Notes under the pieces: generated by a model
What the model saw: the letters and a program-made list of their open reading frames with translations, nothing else
Database searches by the model: none
Told to the model about the DNA's origin: nothing
Assembly (NCBI GenBank): GCA_016866995.1
Contig: VGKQ01000007.1
Coordinates: forward strand, 1-47,982
Origin: Candidatus Pacearchaeota archaeon
GTDB taxonomy: Archaea > Nanobdellota > Nanobdellia > Pacearchaeales > GW2011-AR1
DNA: 47,982 bases
Direction: 5' to 3'
Made by a program: the position numbers and the translations under genes
Shown: positions 31,721-40,923 of the stretch, piece after piece
Numbering within the stretch: the stretch's first letter is position 1
How the letters are laid out: every line of letters starts with the position of its first letter

Positions 31721-32668
31721 TGCGTTCCCCACTGACATTTGTCACCCCCTAAAATAGCTTATGGAACGCATAATAAACCTCTGCTGGGGGTTTATTTTCT
31801 AAACTAATATGATGTCTAAAATGATTATATCTCATTCTAAAAAGCTCTAAATCTTTATCACAAAATACTAATTCCTTGCCTAATGTTTGAAATAACCTTT
31901 CAATCTTCCCAGTTGTAGTTGGAGAATGAATTGCTGTTCTGATATGCTTAATCTCTCTTCTTCTGCACCACCTATCAAACCTTGAATGCTTGCTTCTCAA
32001 CCCAAAAACATTTCCATTATCAGTTAATATTTCTCTCGGCTTTCCATTAACTGCAATTAATTTATCTAGAATATTTGTTATAATTGCAGTTGAGCTATTG
32101 TTCAAGGAAAATAATCCTAAACAGTATCTTGAACAATCATCAATAACAGCAAACAAATAGTTATCATCAATTTTCTGATCAGAAATATCCATTTGCCACA
32201 ATGAATTGGGGTGTTGCCTTTGCCAGCGAATATATTTTAATCTCTTTTTTCTATTTGGATTGGGCTCAATAAGATTATTTTTGTTAAGAATCTTATTGAT
32301 TGTTGTATGTCCTACATCAAAATAATTTATTAGTTTGTCTTCTCCAAATCCTGTTTTGTTTCTGAGATTTATGATTTTATTTTCTAATTCCGGAGTTAAT
32401 TTGTAGTGAATTGTTTTTGGCTTTGTAGATTTATCTCTTAAGTCCCATTCTTCAAAGTTTAATTTTTTATTCCATCTTTGAAGAGTTCTTTTAGTTGTGT
32501 TAAACTCAAACATTGCTTTAAGGATTTTTATGCATTGTTTATAAGAATGTCCCTTCATTCTTAACTTAAAAAATTCTTTTCGTATCTCTTCTTTTTTCAT
32601 AAGAAAATTAGAATTTCATAACAGAACTAATTTTCGGTTCCCTAGTGACATATGTCTCTAGGGTATAC
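31721..32668 (-). mobile_element. Intact IS481-type insertion sequence
   Basis: About 950 bp with one transposase. Near each end is a matching palindromic motif: TGACATTTGTCA at 31733-31744 and TGACATATGTCT at 32646-32657. The outer ends are approximate (TGCGTTCCC against TGTATACCC). I could not find a target duplication. A degraded copy of one end lies at 23092-23157. Confidence 0.72.
31749..32600 (-). CDS. IS481-like DDE transposase (rve integrase core)
   Basis: A 283-residue transposase. It has an N-terminal helix-turn-helix region (MKGHSYKQCIKILKAMFEFN), then an integrase core with the DDE residues in WQMDISD, ILTDNGNVF and TTTGKIERLFQTL. The C-terminal NHFRHHISLENKPPAEVYYAF is typical of rve transposases. 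It appears full length, and its last codons lie inside the terminal sequence of the element. Confidence 0.88.
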   Translation of the reverse strand: MKKEEIRKEFFKLRMKGHSYKQCIKILKAMFEFNTTKRTLQRWNKKLNFEEWDLRDKSTKPKTIHYKLTPELENKIINLRNKTGFGEDKLINYFDVGHTTINKILNKNNLIEPNPNRKKRLKYIRWQRQHPNSLWQMDISDQKIDDNYLFAVIDDCSRYCLGLFSLNNSSTAIITNILDKLIAVNGKPREILTDNGNVFGLRSKHSRFDRWCRRREIKHIRTAIHSPTTTGKIERLFQTLGKELVFCDKDLELFRMRYNHFRHHISLENKPPAEVYYAFHKLF

Positions 32669-32713
32669 ACTTCTTGTTTTTTTACTTTTGCTGATTGTAG
32701 CAATTCTGATACA

Positions 32714-32785
32714 CGCCCACACCGGGAATCGAACCCGGATCTTATCCGTGACAGGGATATGTACTAGCCGCTATACTATGTGGGC
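32714..32785 (-). tRNA. tRNA-Asp (GTC)
   Basis: A 72-nt intronless cloverleaf. The acceptor is GCCCACA/TGTGGGC (perfect) with discriminator G, the D-stem GTAT/GTAC, the anticodon stem TATCC/GGATA with loop CTGTCAC, and the T-arm CCGGG-TTCGATT-CCCGG. It lies about 45 bp from the IS481-type element. Confidence 0.94.
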
Positions 32786-32890
32786 TTTAATTTATTAGAT
32801 TTCAGAGTATATATAAATCTTGTTAAGTATCTGGGAATATATAGATTAAATCTCAATAATCTTTATATATTTATTTTGACTTGAAAAAAT

Positions 32891-33172
32891 ATGATAATGG
32901 ATTTTTTAAAAGAGAGTTTTGGCAGTTTTTTCGGCAAGATATTAAGCAGAGGAAAAGAGGAGATGATTTACAGGATGAAGCTTGAGATGTGGAAATTTCA
33001 GAGAAAAGTTATGAAAACTATTATTTCTGCCTGCATACTTCTGCTTTCTGTTGCAATGCTTGCTCTTGCTGCAATTTTTTACTTGATTGAATATGCTCAT
33101 TTAAGCAAGACTATTTCATTTCTTATTTTAGGAATAATCCTGCTTGTTGTGGGAATACTGCTAAAAATATAA
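32891..33172 (+). CDS. Small two-helix membrane protein
   Basis: A 93-residue protein. An amphipathic basic N-terminal half (RGKEEMIYRMKLEMWKFQRKVMK) is followed by two transmembrane helices. A TATA-like TTTATATATT near 32863 suggests a leaderless start at 32891 or 32897. It is 10 nt upstream of the DUF883-like gene, with an AGGAGG between them. It resembles envelope-stress membrane proteins only in layout. Confidence 0.65.
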   Translation: MIMDFLKESFGSFFGKILSRGKEEMIYRMKLEMWKFQRKVMKTIISACILLLSVAMLALAAIFYLIEYAHLSKTISFLILGIILLVVGILLKI

Positions 33173-33182
33173 AGGAGGGAAA

Positions 33183-33428
33183 ATGCCAGTCAGAAAAACT
33201 ATTTCAAATGCGAGAGAAAGATTAAGAGAGGGATATGAAGATGCAAGAGAAAAACTTGGCGAGATAGAGGACTCTTCTGTTAGATATATTAAGAAAAATC
33301 CTGTGAAATCTGTGTTAATAGCAGCAGGAATTGGGGCTGTAATAGGAGCAGGAATAGCTGTTGCAATATCTGCAATGAAACCAAGAAAAACCTTTTGGGA
33401 GAAACATAATCCCCTTGGTTGGTGGTAA
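33183..33428 (+). CDS. YqjD/ElaB (DUF883)-like tail-anchored protein
   Basis: An 81-residue protein. A charged helix (NARERLREGYEDAREKLGEIE) precedes the YIKKNPVKSVLIAAGIGAVIGAGIAVAIS segment, a glycine-zipper transmembrane helix typical of DUF883 proteins, which dock ribosomes or stress factors to membranes in bacteria. AAAGGAGGG lies 2-9 nt before the ATG. It is in an operon with the gene before it. Confidence 0.68.
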   Translation: MPVRKTISNARERLREGYEDAREKLGEIEDSSVRYIKKNPVKSVLIAAGIGAVIGAGIAVAISAMKPRKTFWEKHNPLGWW

Positions 33429-33733
33429 ATTTATAGTTTATTTATAACTAATTAATTGTATCAATTTATCCTTAATTAGCTCATCTCTAACTTTTATTGT
33501 TAAATTAATTGCTTGTTTAATTTATTTAATTACTGAACTTAATTTTAATAGAACCTTAATTAATTGTTTAGTTTTATTAATGAAAATCCTTAATTAACCT
33601 TTTACCTTATTGTTAATTGGTAAGATAATTTTGTTTATTAATAAGAGTTTATTGTGGCGAATTTGATTATTTATTTATAAAGTTTAAAAATCTGAATAAG
33701 TAGATTTTTAAACTTAATTTTTCTTCATGAATT
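33429..33733. other. AT-rich spacer without gene
   Basis: About 305 bp, extremely AT-rich, with repeated TTAATTAA-like words. I see no reading frame. Its last part (TTTAAACTT before 33734) probably carries the promoter of the zinc-ribbon gene. Confidence 0.55.
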
Positions 33734-34069
33734 ATGAGAAAAAAAGTAGTGAGAATTCCGAAAATTGCAACTTTAAAATGCCCTTCATGCAAGAAAAATC
33801 AGAGAGTTCCTGTGCCTGAACATGACTTGTTAAATTTTTTTGAGTGTAAGAAATGCAGGGAGAAAATTTCAACCCCTATTGCAGACTGTTGTGTAATCTG
33901 CGCTTTTTCAAATAAAAAATGCTCTCAGAGCTTGAAGATGGAAGCAAAAATGAAAAATCTTGAGATTAAGTATGAGGGAGAAAAAAGCAAACCTGAGAAC
34001 AATAAAAATCAAAACAATAAAACTGGAAAAACAATATTTTTGATTGATGAAAAAATTGTTAACAAGTAA
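33734..34069 (+). CDS. Zinc-ribbon protein
   Basis: A 111-residue protein with paired cysteines: CPSCKK near residue 16, FECKKCRE near residue 42, then CCVICAFSNKKCSQS. This fits one or two zinc knuckles. The basic C-terminus is low complexity (Asn/Lys). Role unknown; nucleic-acid binding is plausible. Its 3' end overlaps the convergent 191-residue gene by 11 nt. Confidence 0.65.
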   Translation: MRKKVVRIPKIATLKCPSCKKNQRVPVPEHDLLNFFECKKCREKISTPIADCCVICAFSNKKCSQSLKMEAKMKNLEIKYEGEKSKPENNKNQNNKTGKTIFLIDEKIVNK

Positions 34070-34634
34070 GGCATAAGGTTAGGGGAAGTTTCTTTGGATT
34101 TATTCTGCGAAGAGCATAGACTGAATTCACAAAACAATTTAGTGCTGTCTCAAGATTAGCCAAATCTCTTCTAAAACTTTCTACTGGGCCGTATGGCTTT
34201 GGAAGCGTGCCTCCATCTCCTATCCATATTTCATATCTTTTGTCTTCATCAACTCTTAAAATTGCAATATCTGGAGTTGCATTATTTGCAAAAAAGCGTA
34301 TATAACCTGTTCCGTGTTCAGATGTCTGAGTCCAGTGAGTTCCAATTCTCTCTCCTATTTTTTTTGACAGTCCCTTAAAACTTGTTCTCCTTGATGAAGG
34401 AACAACAACAGCACAAGCTGAATAATTATCCCCTTTTCTTTCCATTCCAAGTAAAGCAAATTTTAACGGGGGAAGAAGAGTTACAGGCACTCCTTCAATA
34501 GTAAACCTGTCAGAAGCTTCAAATCCAGTAATATCTCTAGCATCTTCCATCTCTCCCAGGCATCTTTCACTAAGGCGAGAGAACAAGTATAGCGGGCGGG
34601 TTATTCTTATTTGTGGCTGGTGTATCATTTTCAA
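34059..34634 (-). CDS. Hypothetical protein downstream of purM
   Basis: A 191-residue protein with no recognised motif, directly abutting purM (0 nt gap), so it is co-transcribed with the second purine cluster. It does not look like PurN, PurT or PurD. Its frame overlaps the convergent zinc-ribbon gene at the 3' ends. Confidence 0.55.
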   Translation of the reverse strand: MKMIHQPQIRITRPLYLFSRLSERCLGEMEDARDITGFEASDRFTIEGVPVTLLPPLKFALLGMERKGDNYSACAVVVPSSRRTSFKGLSKKIGERIGTHWTQTSEHGTGYIRFFANNATPDIAILRVDEDKRYEIWIGDGGTLPKPYGPVESFRRDLANLETALNCFVNSVYALRRINPKKLPLTLCLTC

Positions 34635-36095
34635 TCAAGCAGTTTTTACTCCTGAGAAATAAATTCTCTCTTCATTCCAGGCAACAAGCTCGACACCTGT
34701 TCCTTCAACTATTTTTCCTGCAATTTGTGCTTCTAATCCTTTTTCTTTTATTAAAGCAATTGTTTCATCTGGCTTTGGTGTTGTGACAAAGCCCTCATTT
34801 CCCATAGGGTATTTTCCATATGCTGCTCCTGCTGATGTTTTATCAATTCCGCAAAGAGCAACTTCTCTCCAGTCAGGAGCAAACAAATCTGTCAATTCTG
34901 CTTTTAGATTGTGTTTTGCAAGAGGTTTGGCAAATTTCCCGTCATAAGCTCCCCCGCTCATATGATAAACTGATGTTGCCAAGCCAGCATTGACAAGCTC
35001 GCTAAAAACAGGATAAAGAACAGTTGAAGGAGATGCAAGAAACTCGAGAAACATTTTTCCTACTTCTGTCTCGTGCCAGTTTTCTCCGAACATTCTTATC
35101 ATTACCTCTCTCTTGCTTGTAATTCCATTGCTTCTTGGATTTGGCTTTCCTCTGATTGCAATTACAAATTCTCCTGCTGCTGGCTTTAACGGATTATTCA
35201 AATCTTCTTCTGAAACTACACTTACTGCTGTTCCTCCAATATTATAAGCAACAACCCCCTCTCTATATGCATTTAAATTTCCTCTTTCAATCTGTAATGT
35301 TCCGTGAATTCCCATTTCAGTGCATCTTTCTCTCATGTATTTTTCAGTTGGCTTGATTTGCTCGCTTTTTCCTGAAACTTCAAAAACTCCTGATGCTGCT
35401 CTTACTCTTGCGCCTCTTATTTTTGCTCCATCATCTAAAATCATTGCAAGAAAATCATTTATTGAAGGAGCCCATACTCCTGCTCTTTGATAAAATCTTG
35501 TCTTAGTTCCTATTCCATCTGAATTTGCAACAACAAATTTTCCTTCTGGATTAAATGTTGCAAATACAGGAGCTCCGGACTCGTATCTTCTAAATGTTCC
35601 GGCTGCAGGAAGATTTCCTGTATAAACTCTTGCACCTCTTTCAAGAAGGCTTATCATTGTTCCTGAAACATTTGCATCTCCTCTTATAACATCTCCTAAA
35701 ATTGCATTCTCTCCATTGATTATTGCAATATGATACTTGTCTGCAACTGATTTCATTGCTTCTGCTATTTTTCTCAGCATTGCCAAGTCCCCTGTTCTCG
35801 AGTCAATAATATCTGTCATTGCAACTGGCTTTGCTTTAATTTCTGCTGCCTGCATCATTAAATTAGCTACTAAATCTTTGGCTGCTTCTTCTGGATTTCC
35901 TTTTCCTGCTGCAGAATGAGCTGTTACTTGACAACTTTGAGGAATTTCGAGTGCAACTCTTCTTTCTTCTCCTATTAGCTTAACTTGATTATTATTTCTC
36001 AGAGTTGGGACGAAAATTGCTCCCAGGAGGTCAGAACCTTCATCTCCTTTTTTTATACGAGTTTGGATATAAGCATCAGTAACTTCTTGTGCCAT
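34635..36095 (-). CDS. purM: AIR synthetase, divergent PurM
   Basis: Cyclises FGAM to AIR with ATP. A 486-residue protein against about 345 in standard PurM. Motifs: VVANSDGIGTKTRFYQRAGVWAPSINDFLAMILDDGAKIRGARV (the DGVGTK and VAMxVNDI regions), NPRSNGITSKREV (SNGYSLVR) and VYHMSGGAYDG (HITGGG). An N-terminal extension precedes the core. It is 28 nt after a 68-residue gene and is followed directly by an unknown gene. Confidence 0.85.
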   Translation of the reverse strand: MAQEVTDAYIQTRIKKGDEGSDLLGAIFVPTLRNNNQVKLIGEERRVALEIPQSCQVTAHSAAGKGNPEEAAKDLVANLMMQAAEIKAKPVAMTDIIDSRTGDLAMLRKIAEAMKSVADKYHIAIINGENAILGDVIRGDANVSGTMISLLERGARVYTGNLPAAGTFRRYESGAPVFATFNPEGKFVVANSDGIGTKTRFYQRAGVWAPSINDFLAMILDDGAKIRGARVRAASGVFEVSGKSEQIKPTEKYMRERCTEMGIHGTLQIERGNLNAYREGVVAYNIGGTAVSVVSEEDLNNPLKPAAGEFVIAIRGKPNPRSNGITSKREVMIRMFGENWHETEVGKMFLEFLASPSTVLYPVFSELVNAGLATSVYHMSGGAYDGKFAKPLAKHNLKAELTDLFAPDWREVALCGIDKTSAGAAYGKYPMGNEGFVTTPKPDETIALIKEKGLEAQIAGKIVEGTGVELVAWNEERIYFSGVKTA

Positions 36096-36123
36096 TTTAA
36101 CTTTTATTTTTATTATTTAAATA

Positions 36124-36330
36124 TTAACTGCTAATTTCAACAATTGTTTTTGCTTTTTTTAATCCGTGGCTTTTAAGCAATTCTTCAATGCTTCTTACAA
36201 GCTGTCTTTCTTTTTCACTTGTAGGTGCATTATATTTTACTTTTTGCCTTACTAATTCATATTCATATTCTGTTTTTACTTCATCACCTTCTCTTGTTGA
36301 AGTTATTTTATATCTATAAAATACAATCAT
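36124..36330 (-). CDS. Small hypothetical protein between purQ and purM
   Basis: A 68-residue charged protein with one strand-rich half (IVFYRYKITSTREGDEVKTEYEYELV) and one helix. Its position suggested PurS, but the PurS pattern is not visible, and a PurS-like domain seems to be fused to PurL. Unassigned. Confidence 0.5.
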   Translation of the reverse strand: MIVFYRYKITSTREGDEVKTEYEYELVRQKVKYNAPTSEKERQLVRSIEELLKSHGLKKAKTIVEISS

Positions 36331-36372
36331 TTTCTTATTATTTTAACTTTTATTTGTTTTACTTATATATTC

Positions 36373-36432
36373 TTAAATCACGCGAACCTCAACTGATGTT
36401 GAGGCGCAAATCATCAGATTTGCGGTGTGATT
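36373..36432. other. Three-way-junction inverted-repeat element
   Basis: A 9-bp outer stem (TTAAATCAC with GTGATTTAA) encloses two perfect hairpins: CCTCAAC-tgat-GTTGAGG and GCAAATC-atca-GATTTGC. It lies in the 180-bp gap between purQ and the 68-residue gene. It may be a regulatory RNA of the purine transcript or a palindromic repeat element. Confidence 0.6.
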
Positions 36433-36510
36433 TAACTATTATTATCTGTTATTGTTTATTTCTAGCCTGTTTACTTTTTAAGCATTTATGTTCTTGAATA
36501 TCTTATTTAA

Positions 36511-37335
36511 TTACCCAAAATATTTAACTCCATTTTCAAATATTTTTAATCCGAGCCCTCTTTCTGGCAATTCTCCCCGAGCTTTCTGCAACTGAGCAAG
36601 AGGGTGATTTAAAGGATGATTGTATCTTTCAGGATGAGGCATTAATCCAAAAATCAAGCCACTCGAGTCGCAAATCCCTGCAATGGCATACATAGAACCA
36701 TTAGGATTTTCTGGATGATTTTGAGTAGGATTTCCATCATTATCAACATACTGGAATACAACTTGAGATTCTAAAAATAATTTTTTGCATAAATCATCAG
36801 GAGCAACAAATTTCCCCTCCCCATGCGCAACTGGCAAATCAATTCTTTCTATTCCTTTTGTCCAGATGCATTTTTCTCCATCCTGCTTTGGCTTTGCAAG
36901 ATGAACCCATCTGCACTCAAATTTTCCGCTGTCGTTATATGTGAGGGTTGTGGTTTGTTTAGGAGGCTCGATTGTGTCAAATCTTGGGAGCAATCCATAT
37001 TTTACAAGAACCTGAAAGCCATTGCATATTCCTATAATTGGCTTTCCGCTGGCTACAAATTTATTAACTTGCTCGCCAAGAAAATGTTTTAAGTCTTCTG
37101 CATGAACTCTTCCTGAGGCAATATAATCTCCGTGAGAAAATCCCCCTGGTATTGCCCAGATATCATAATCAAGAAGGCTTACTTTTTTTGCTAAAACAGG
37201 GTCATATCCTTTAATCAGGCTTTTAATATGAACAATTTCTGCATCTGCTCCAACTAGCTGAAATGCATGCTTTGTTTCATTGTCACAATTTGTTCCGTCT
37301 GTACGCGAGACACAAACTTTAACTTTATGTTTCAT
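36511..37335 (-). CDS. purQ: FGAM synthase glutaminase subunit
   Basis: Supplies ammonia from Gln to PurL. A 274-residue class I glutamine amidotransferase with the catalytic Cys in IIGICNGFQVL, the His and Glu in LMPHPERYNHP, and the oxyanion region IPGGFSHGDYIASG. It lies 109 nt downstream of purSL on the same strand. Confidence 0.93.
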   Translation of the reverse strand: MKHKVKVCVSRTDGTNCDNETKHAFQLVGADAEIVHIKSLIKGYDPVLAKKVSLLDYDIWAIPGGFSHGDYIASGRVHAEDLKHFLGEQVNKFVASGKPIIGICNGFQVLVKYGLLPRFDTIEPPKQTTTLTYNDSGKFECRWVHLAKPKQDGEKCIWTKGIERIDLPVAHGEGKFVAPDDLCKKLFLESQVVFQYVDNDGNPTQNHPENPNGSMYAIAGICDSSGLIFGLMPHPERYNHPLNHPLAQLQKARGELPERGLGLKIFENGVKYFG

Positions 37336-37444
37336 AATAAATTAGGCAAGATATTTTTATCAAGTAAATTACCTTTCTCCAAATTTAATTCATTTTGTTT
37401 TAATATAATATTTTTCATTCTTAATGTCCTTGCGAAATATAATT

Positions 37445-40400
37445 TCATAGTTTAATTTCTCCTTTATTACTTTCTCTTAAATCATTAACTTGAGTTAATA
37501 CAACATTTTTTCCCTTGTATCTGACACAAACTTTACTCTCTCCTACTTCTCCGATTTTTGTGGCATATCCTTTCATATATTCTTCAAACTCTGCTTGTTT
37601 ATCCCTAGAAACAGAGACAACAAATCTTCCTGTTGTTTCTGAAAATAGTATTTTATCTGCTCTTCCAAGATTATTGTCAATAGAATTTATATTTATTACT
37701 GCGCCCAAATCTCCTGCAATCGCGCAGTTTGAAATTGCTGCTGCCAATCCTCCTTTTCCCAAATACTGGCACGAGTGAACAAATCCTGCTTTTATTGCAG
37801 AACTTAATGTCTGATATCTTTTCTTTATCTCGGGAAGATTTGCAGTCGGAACATTTCTTCCTGTCTGATTATGCAACAAGTAATATTCACTTGCTCCTAA
37901 TTCATCCCGGGTTTCTCCTACAATGTAAACTAAGTCTCCTGGCAGTTTAAAGTCAGGCGTTACAAGCGTTGAATCATCTTCAGCAACTGCAAGGGCGCTC
38001 ATAACTAATTCGGTTTTTCCCTGAACACTGACAATTTCTGAAGTCAGTGTGCTCTTATACTGCCTCTTCATTGATGTGCTGTCTTTTCCTGAGATTGTTG
38101 CATTTTCAAGAGCAAGCTGCGCATCTGCCCCGCCTTTCAGCATTCGAATTACTTTTGCAGCAATTTCTGGATTTTTTTCAGGAGGAGGGCAAAGAGTGTT
38201 TCCATTAAATACTATTTTTTCAAGATTTCCGCCTGCTGCAATCACTCTTCCAACAGCATCAATAACAGAGTTCTTGCCCATCTCATATGCATCAATATCA
38301 CCCTGCCACGGGTTGCTTCCCTGTGTTTCAATTACAACTTCTTTTTCTCCTAGAACAGGGCGGTAAGCAATTGCATCACTTTTTCCTCTTCCTTTTCCGA
38401 CAATTGGCTTAATTAAGCTTCCTCCTCGGACTTCATGGTCATATTTTGTGAAAATCCACTCGTAACTCTGCATATTCGGAGCTCCAAGAAGTTCAAGAAG
38501 AGTGCCTGTCAAATCATCTTGTTCTGGAAGTTCTGGCTCTTTATTCTGGCAAGGAGTATAGCGGGCTTGTATGGTCATTTGCGGAAGCCCTCTATGAAGA
38601 AAAGTCATTGGAAGAAATGTTATTGTTCTGTCTTGATCTTTTACTTCATAATATCCTGTATCATTGAATACTGCTATTGGAGTTGCTTCAACATTAAGAT
38701 GCTCGCAGATTTCTAGAACTTGAGGAAGATGTTCTGGTTTTATAACAATTATTTCTCTTTCCTGCGCTTCTGATACAAGTTTTTCCCAGCCAGCCAGCCC
38801 AGGATATTTTTCAGGAGCATGAGTCAAATCCATATCAACTCCGCCCTTGCCTGTTGATTCGTAATCAAAAATTTCTCCTGAATCTATTTCACATTTTAAT
38901 GTATCATAAAATGGAGAGGCTACTGGCATGTTTAATTGTTCTAATCCAGAAATTTGAGTTGCTGCAGCTAATTTTTCTTCAAGATTATTATTTTTAGTTA
39001 TTCCTCTTCTTGCAAATTCTGTTTTAATCTGATATCTCGCTTCTTCAAGCTCATTAAGAAGTGCTCCAAGCTCGCTTATTGCAGAATTCCAGCCGCCTGC
39101 CCCGCAGTCTTGAGTAGCCCTGATATATCCTTTCTGCAACAGAGCATACATTGCCTCAAAAACATTTTTTTCTGTAATTGGATTTCCTATCTGAACACTT
39201 TGATTCATTAATTGGCTTTTTTCTGCCTCTGCTGACAAGCTGCCTGATGAGCCTGTTGCACCATGAATTCCATCCTTGCCAACTCTCCCTCCTAAAGAGA
39301 TAGCAATATATCCTGGACGGATATCTTTAGTGTGAGTTAATTCTTCATTAACCTGAGCAGGAGCAACTGCAACACATCCAACTACAACCCCTGGTTTGAG
39401 CCAGCCACTTCCTTCTTTTTCTCTTCCTGGAACAGGGTCTATAAGAACACTTCCGCACATTGTTGGAATTCCAAACTTGTTTCCGTAATCTTCAACACCT
39501 TCAGTTACTGTCTGAAACATTCGTGCTGCTGATTGTATATCAAGAGGAAGATAAGGATAAGAGCAAGGATGAGGCTTTCTAAAGGAAAACTGGCTTGAAA
39601 CAGGAGTCATTCCTTTTCCAGTGCTTCCGGGGTCTCGTATTACTCCGCCTGTTCCTGTATCTGCTCCTCCAAAACCATCAAGTGCAGAAGGGTGATTGTG
39701 AGTTTCAACTTTATGCGCAATATTCCAATTATCATTGAGTTTTATAACTCCTGAATTATCCTCAAAGATAGAAACAAGCCAGTCAACTTTTCCAGCAAGA
39801 ACTCGCGCAGGAACCTGTATTACTGATTTTAGAACATTGTTTGTTATTTCTGGCAGCCCAGATTTATCATCTTTATCATCTGAAGTGTAAACCCATTTTC
39901 CAGTCAGCTTTTTATGAATGCAGTGTTCGCTCCATGTCTGCCCAAGAGCTTCAACTTCTGCATCTGTTGGCGTTGCTTCAAGCCCTTTTTCTTTTCTTTT
40001 TTCTATAAAATCAGGGTTTTCAAATAAGTGTTTTATTGTGAGCATTTCCTCAAGATTAAGAGCAAGAAGCCTATCATCACTTATTTTTAAAAGCTCGTCA
40101 TCAGTTGCTCTCTGATGCAAAGAAACTCCATCATCAGTCAGAATATATGTAAATGGCTCGGGTTTTGGAAGATTAACATCTGGAAAATGAAATCCTACTC
40201 CTCTTGTTGCATCCCACTCACTTGATTTAACTCTTCTAAATTCATTTATTAAAGGATTTCCAAGCTGTTTTGTTGCTCTTACATAATCATCTCCTTCTAA
40301 TTCTCCAATCCAAAGATACTGGCTTGATGATTGCACTGGTCCAATTTCTCTTCCCAGAGCTCTTGAAAGAATTTTTCTTGCCTCCACTCCTTCTGGGTCT

Positions 40401-40639
40401 GTAACTCCTGGTTTTGGAGACTGTTCAATAACAGAACTTTCTTCTGGTAAACTTGAAAGAATAGGTAAGTCAACAGAAGCAACATCTACTATTGGGTCTG
40501 CTAGGATTGCCTTAGCTCTTTCTGCCTCTTCACGGGAAAGAGTGTCTTTAATATTAAAAACTTTTATAGGGCGCTTGGATGCCGGTCCTTTTTTAGAAAA
40601 ATCAATGCTGTCATAAGCCATTACCTCTATTCTTGTCAT
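37445..40639 (-). CDS. purL: FGAM synthase large subunit, PurS-PurL fusion type
   Basis: Converts FGAR, Gln and ATP to FGAM. 1064 residues. Residues about 80-150 (EARKILSRALGREIGPVQSSSQYLWIG) look like the PurS-like N-domain. The PurL core follows: LGQTWSEHCIHKK, VETHNHPSALDGFGGADTGTGGVIRDPGSTGKG, then a second half with GKGRGKSDAIAYRP and SGKDSTSMKRQ. The glutaminase domain is missing and is provided by the separate purQ gene. No free PurS gene is recognised. Confidence 0.92.
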   Translation of the reverse strand: MTRIEVMAYDSIDFSKKGPASKRPIKVFNIKDTLSREEAERAKAILADPIVDVASVDLPILSSLPEESSVIEQSPKPGVTDPEGVEARKILSRALGREIGPVQSSSQYLWIGELEGDDYVRATKQLGNPLINEFRRVKSSEWDATRGVGFHFPDVNLPKPEPFTYILTDDGVSLHQRATDDELLKISDDRLLALNLEEMLTIKHLFENPDFIEKRKEKGLEATPTDAEVEALGQTWSEHCIHKKLTGKWVYTSDDKDDKSGLPEITNNVLKSVIQVPARVLAGKVDWLVSIFEDNSGVIKLNDNWNIAHKVETHNHPSALDGFGGADTGTGGVIRDPGSTGKGMTPVSSQFSFRKPHPCSYPYLPLDIQSAARMFQTVTEGVEDYGNKFGIPTMCGSVLIDPVPGREKEGSGWLKPGVVVGCVAVAPAQVNEELTHTKDIRPGYIAISLGGRVGKDGIHGATGSSGSLSAEAEKSQLMNQSVQIGNPITEKNVFEAMYALLQKGYIRATQDCGAGGWNSAISELGALLNELEEARYQIKTEFARRGITKNNNLEEKLAAATQISGLEQLNMPVASPFYDTLKCEIDSGEIFDYESTGKGGVDMDLTHAPEKYPGLAGWEKLVSEAQEREIIVIKPEHLPQVLEICEHLNVEATPIAVFNDTGYYEVKDQDRTITFLPMTFLHRGLPQMTIQARYTPCQNKEPELPEQDDLTGTLLELLGAPNMQSYEWIFTKYDHEVRGGSLIKPIVGKGRGKSDAIAYRPVLGEKEVVIETQGSNPWQGDIDAYEMGKNSVIDAVGRVIAAGGNLEKIVFNGNTLCPPPEKNPEIAAKVIRMLKGGADAQLALENATISGKDSTSMKRQYKSTLTSEIVSVQGKTELVMSALAVAEDDSTLVTPDFKLPGDLVYIVGETRDELGASEYYLLHNQTGRNVPTANLPEIKKRYQTLSSAIKAGFVHSCQYLGKGGLAAAISNCAIAGDLGAVININSIDNNLGRADKILFSETTGRFVVSVSRDKQAEFEEYMKGYATKIGEVGESKVCVRYKGKNVVLTQVNDLRESNKGEIKL

Positions 40640-40923
40640 GAGAGAGAATAAGAAATTTAATTTAAAAGTATTTACATACTGGAAAATATAGTTGTTTTGA
40701 GTATATATCTATAAATTAACTATATTTTAATTAATAATACCAATAAATTAGCTGCCTGAGTAATGTTAATTGTTAAAATTATTTTATTGTTTTGATTATT
40801 TCCTCATTTAAAAATTAAAAACGAAGAAACTGATTAACTATGTATTACTAAAAGGAATTATTTCTAATTAAATATATATTCAAATTGCATAAAGTTTATT
40901 ATCCTCTTGTTGCTAATAGGAGG
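40640..40923. other. AT-rich divergent promoter region
   Basis: About 280 bp between the divergent purSL and coiled-coil genes, without a gene. A TATA-like AAATATATAT at 40868-40877 serves the plus-strand gene. The run of A/T near 40660-40700 should hold the purSL promoter. Confidence 0.5.

Noticed and set aside
36124-36330. Small gene in the purine cluster taken as purS
   Set aside because: The PurS sequence pattern is absent and the large PurL appears to contain a PurS-like N-terminal domain.
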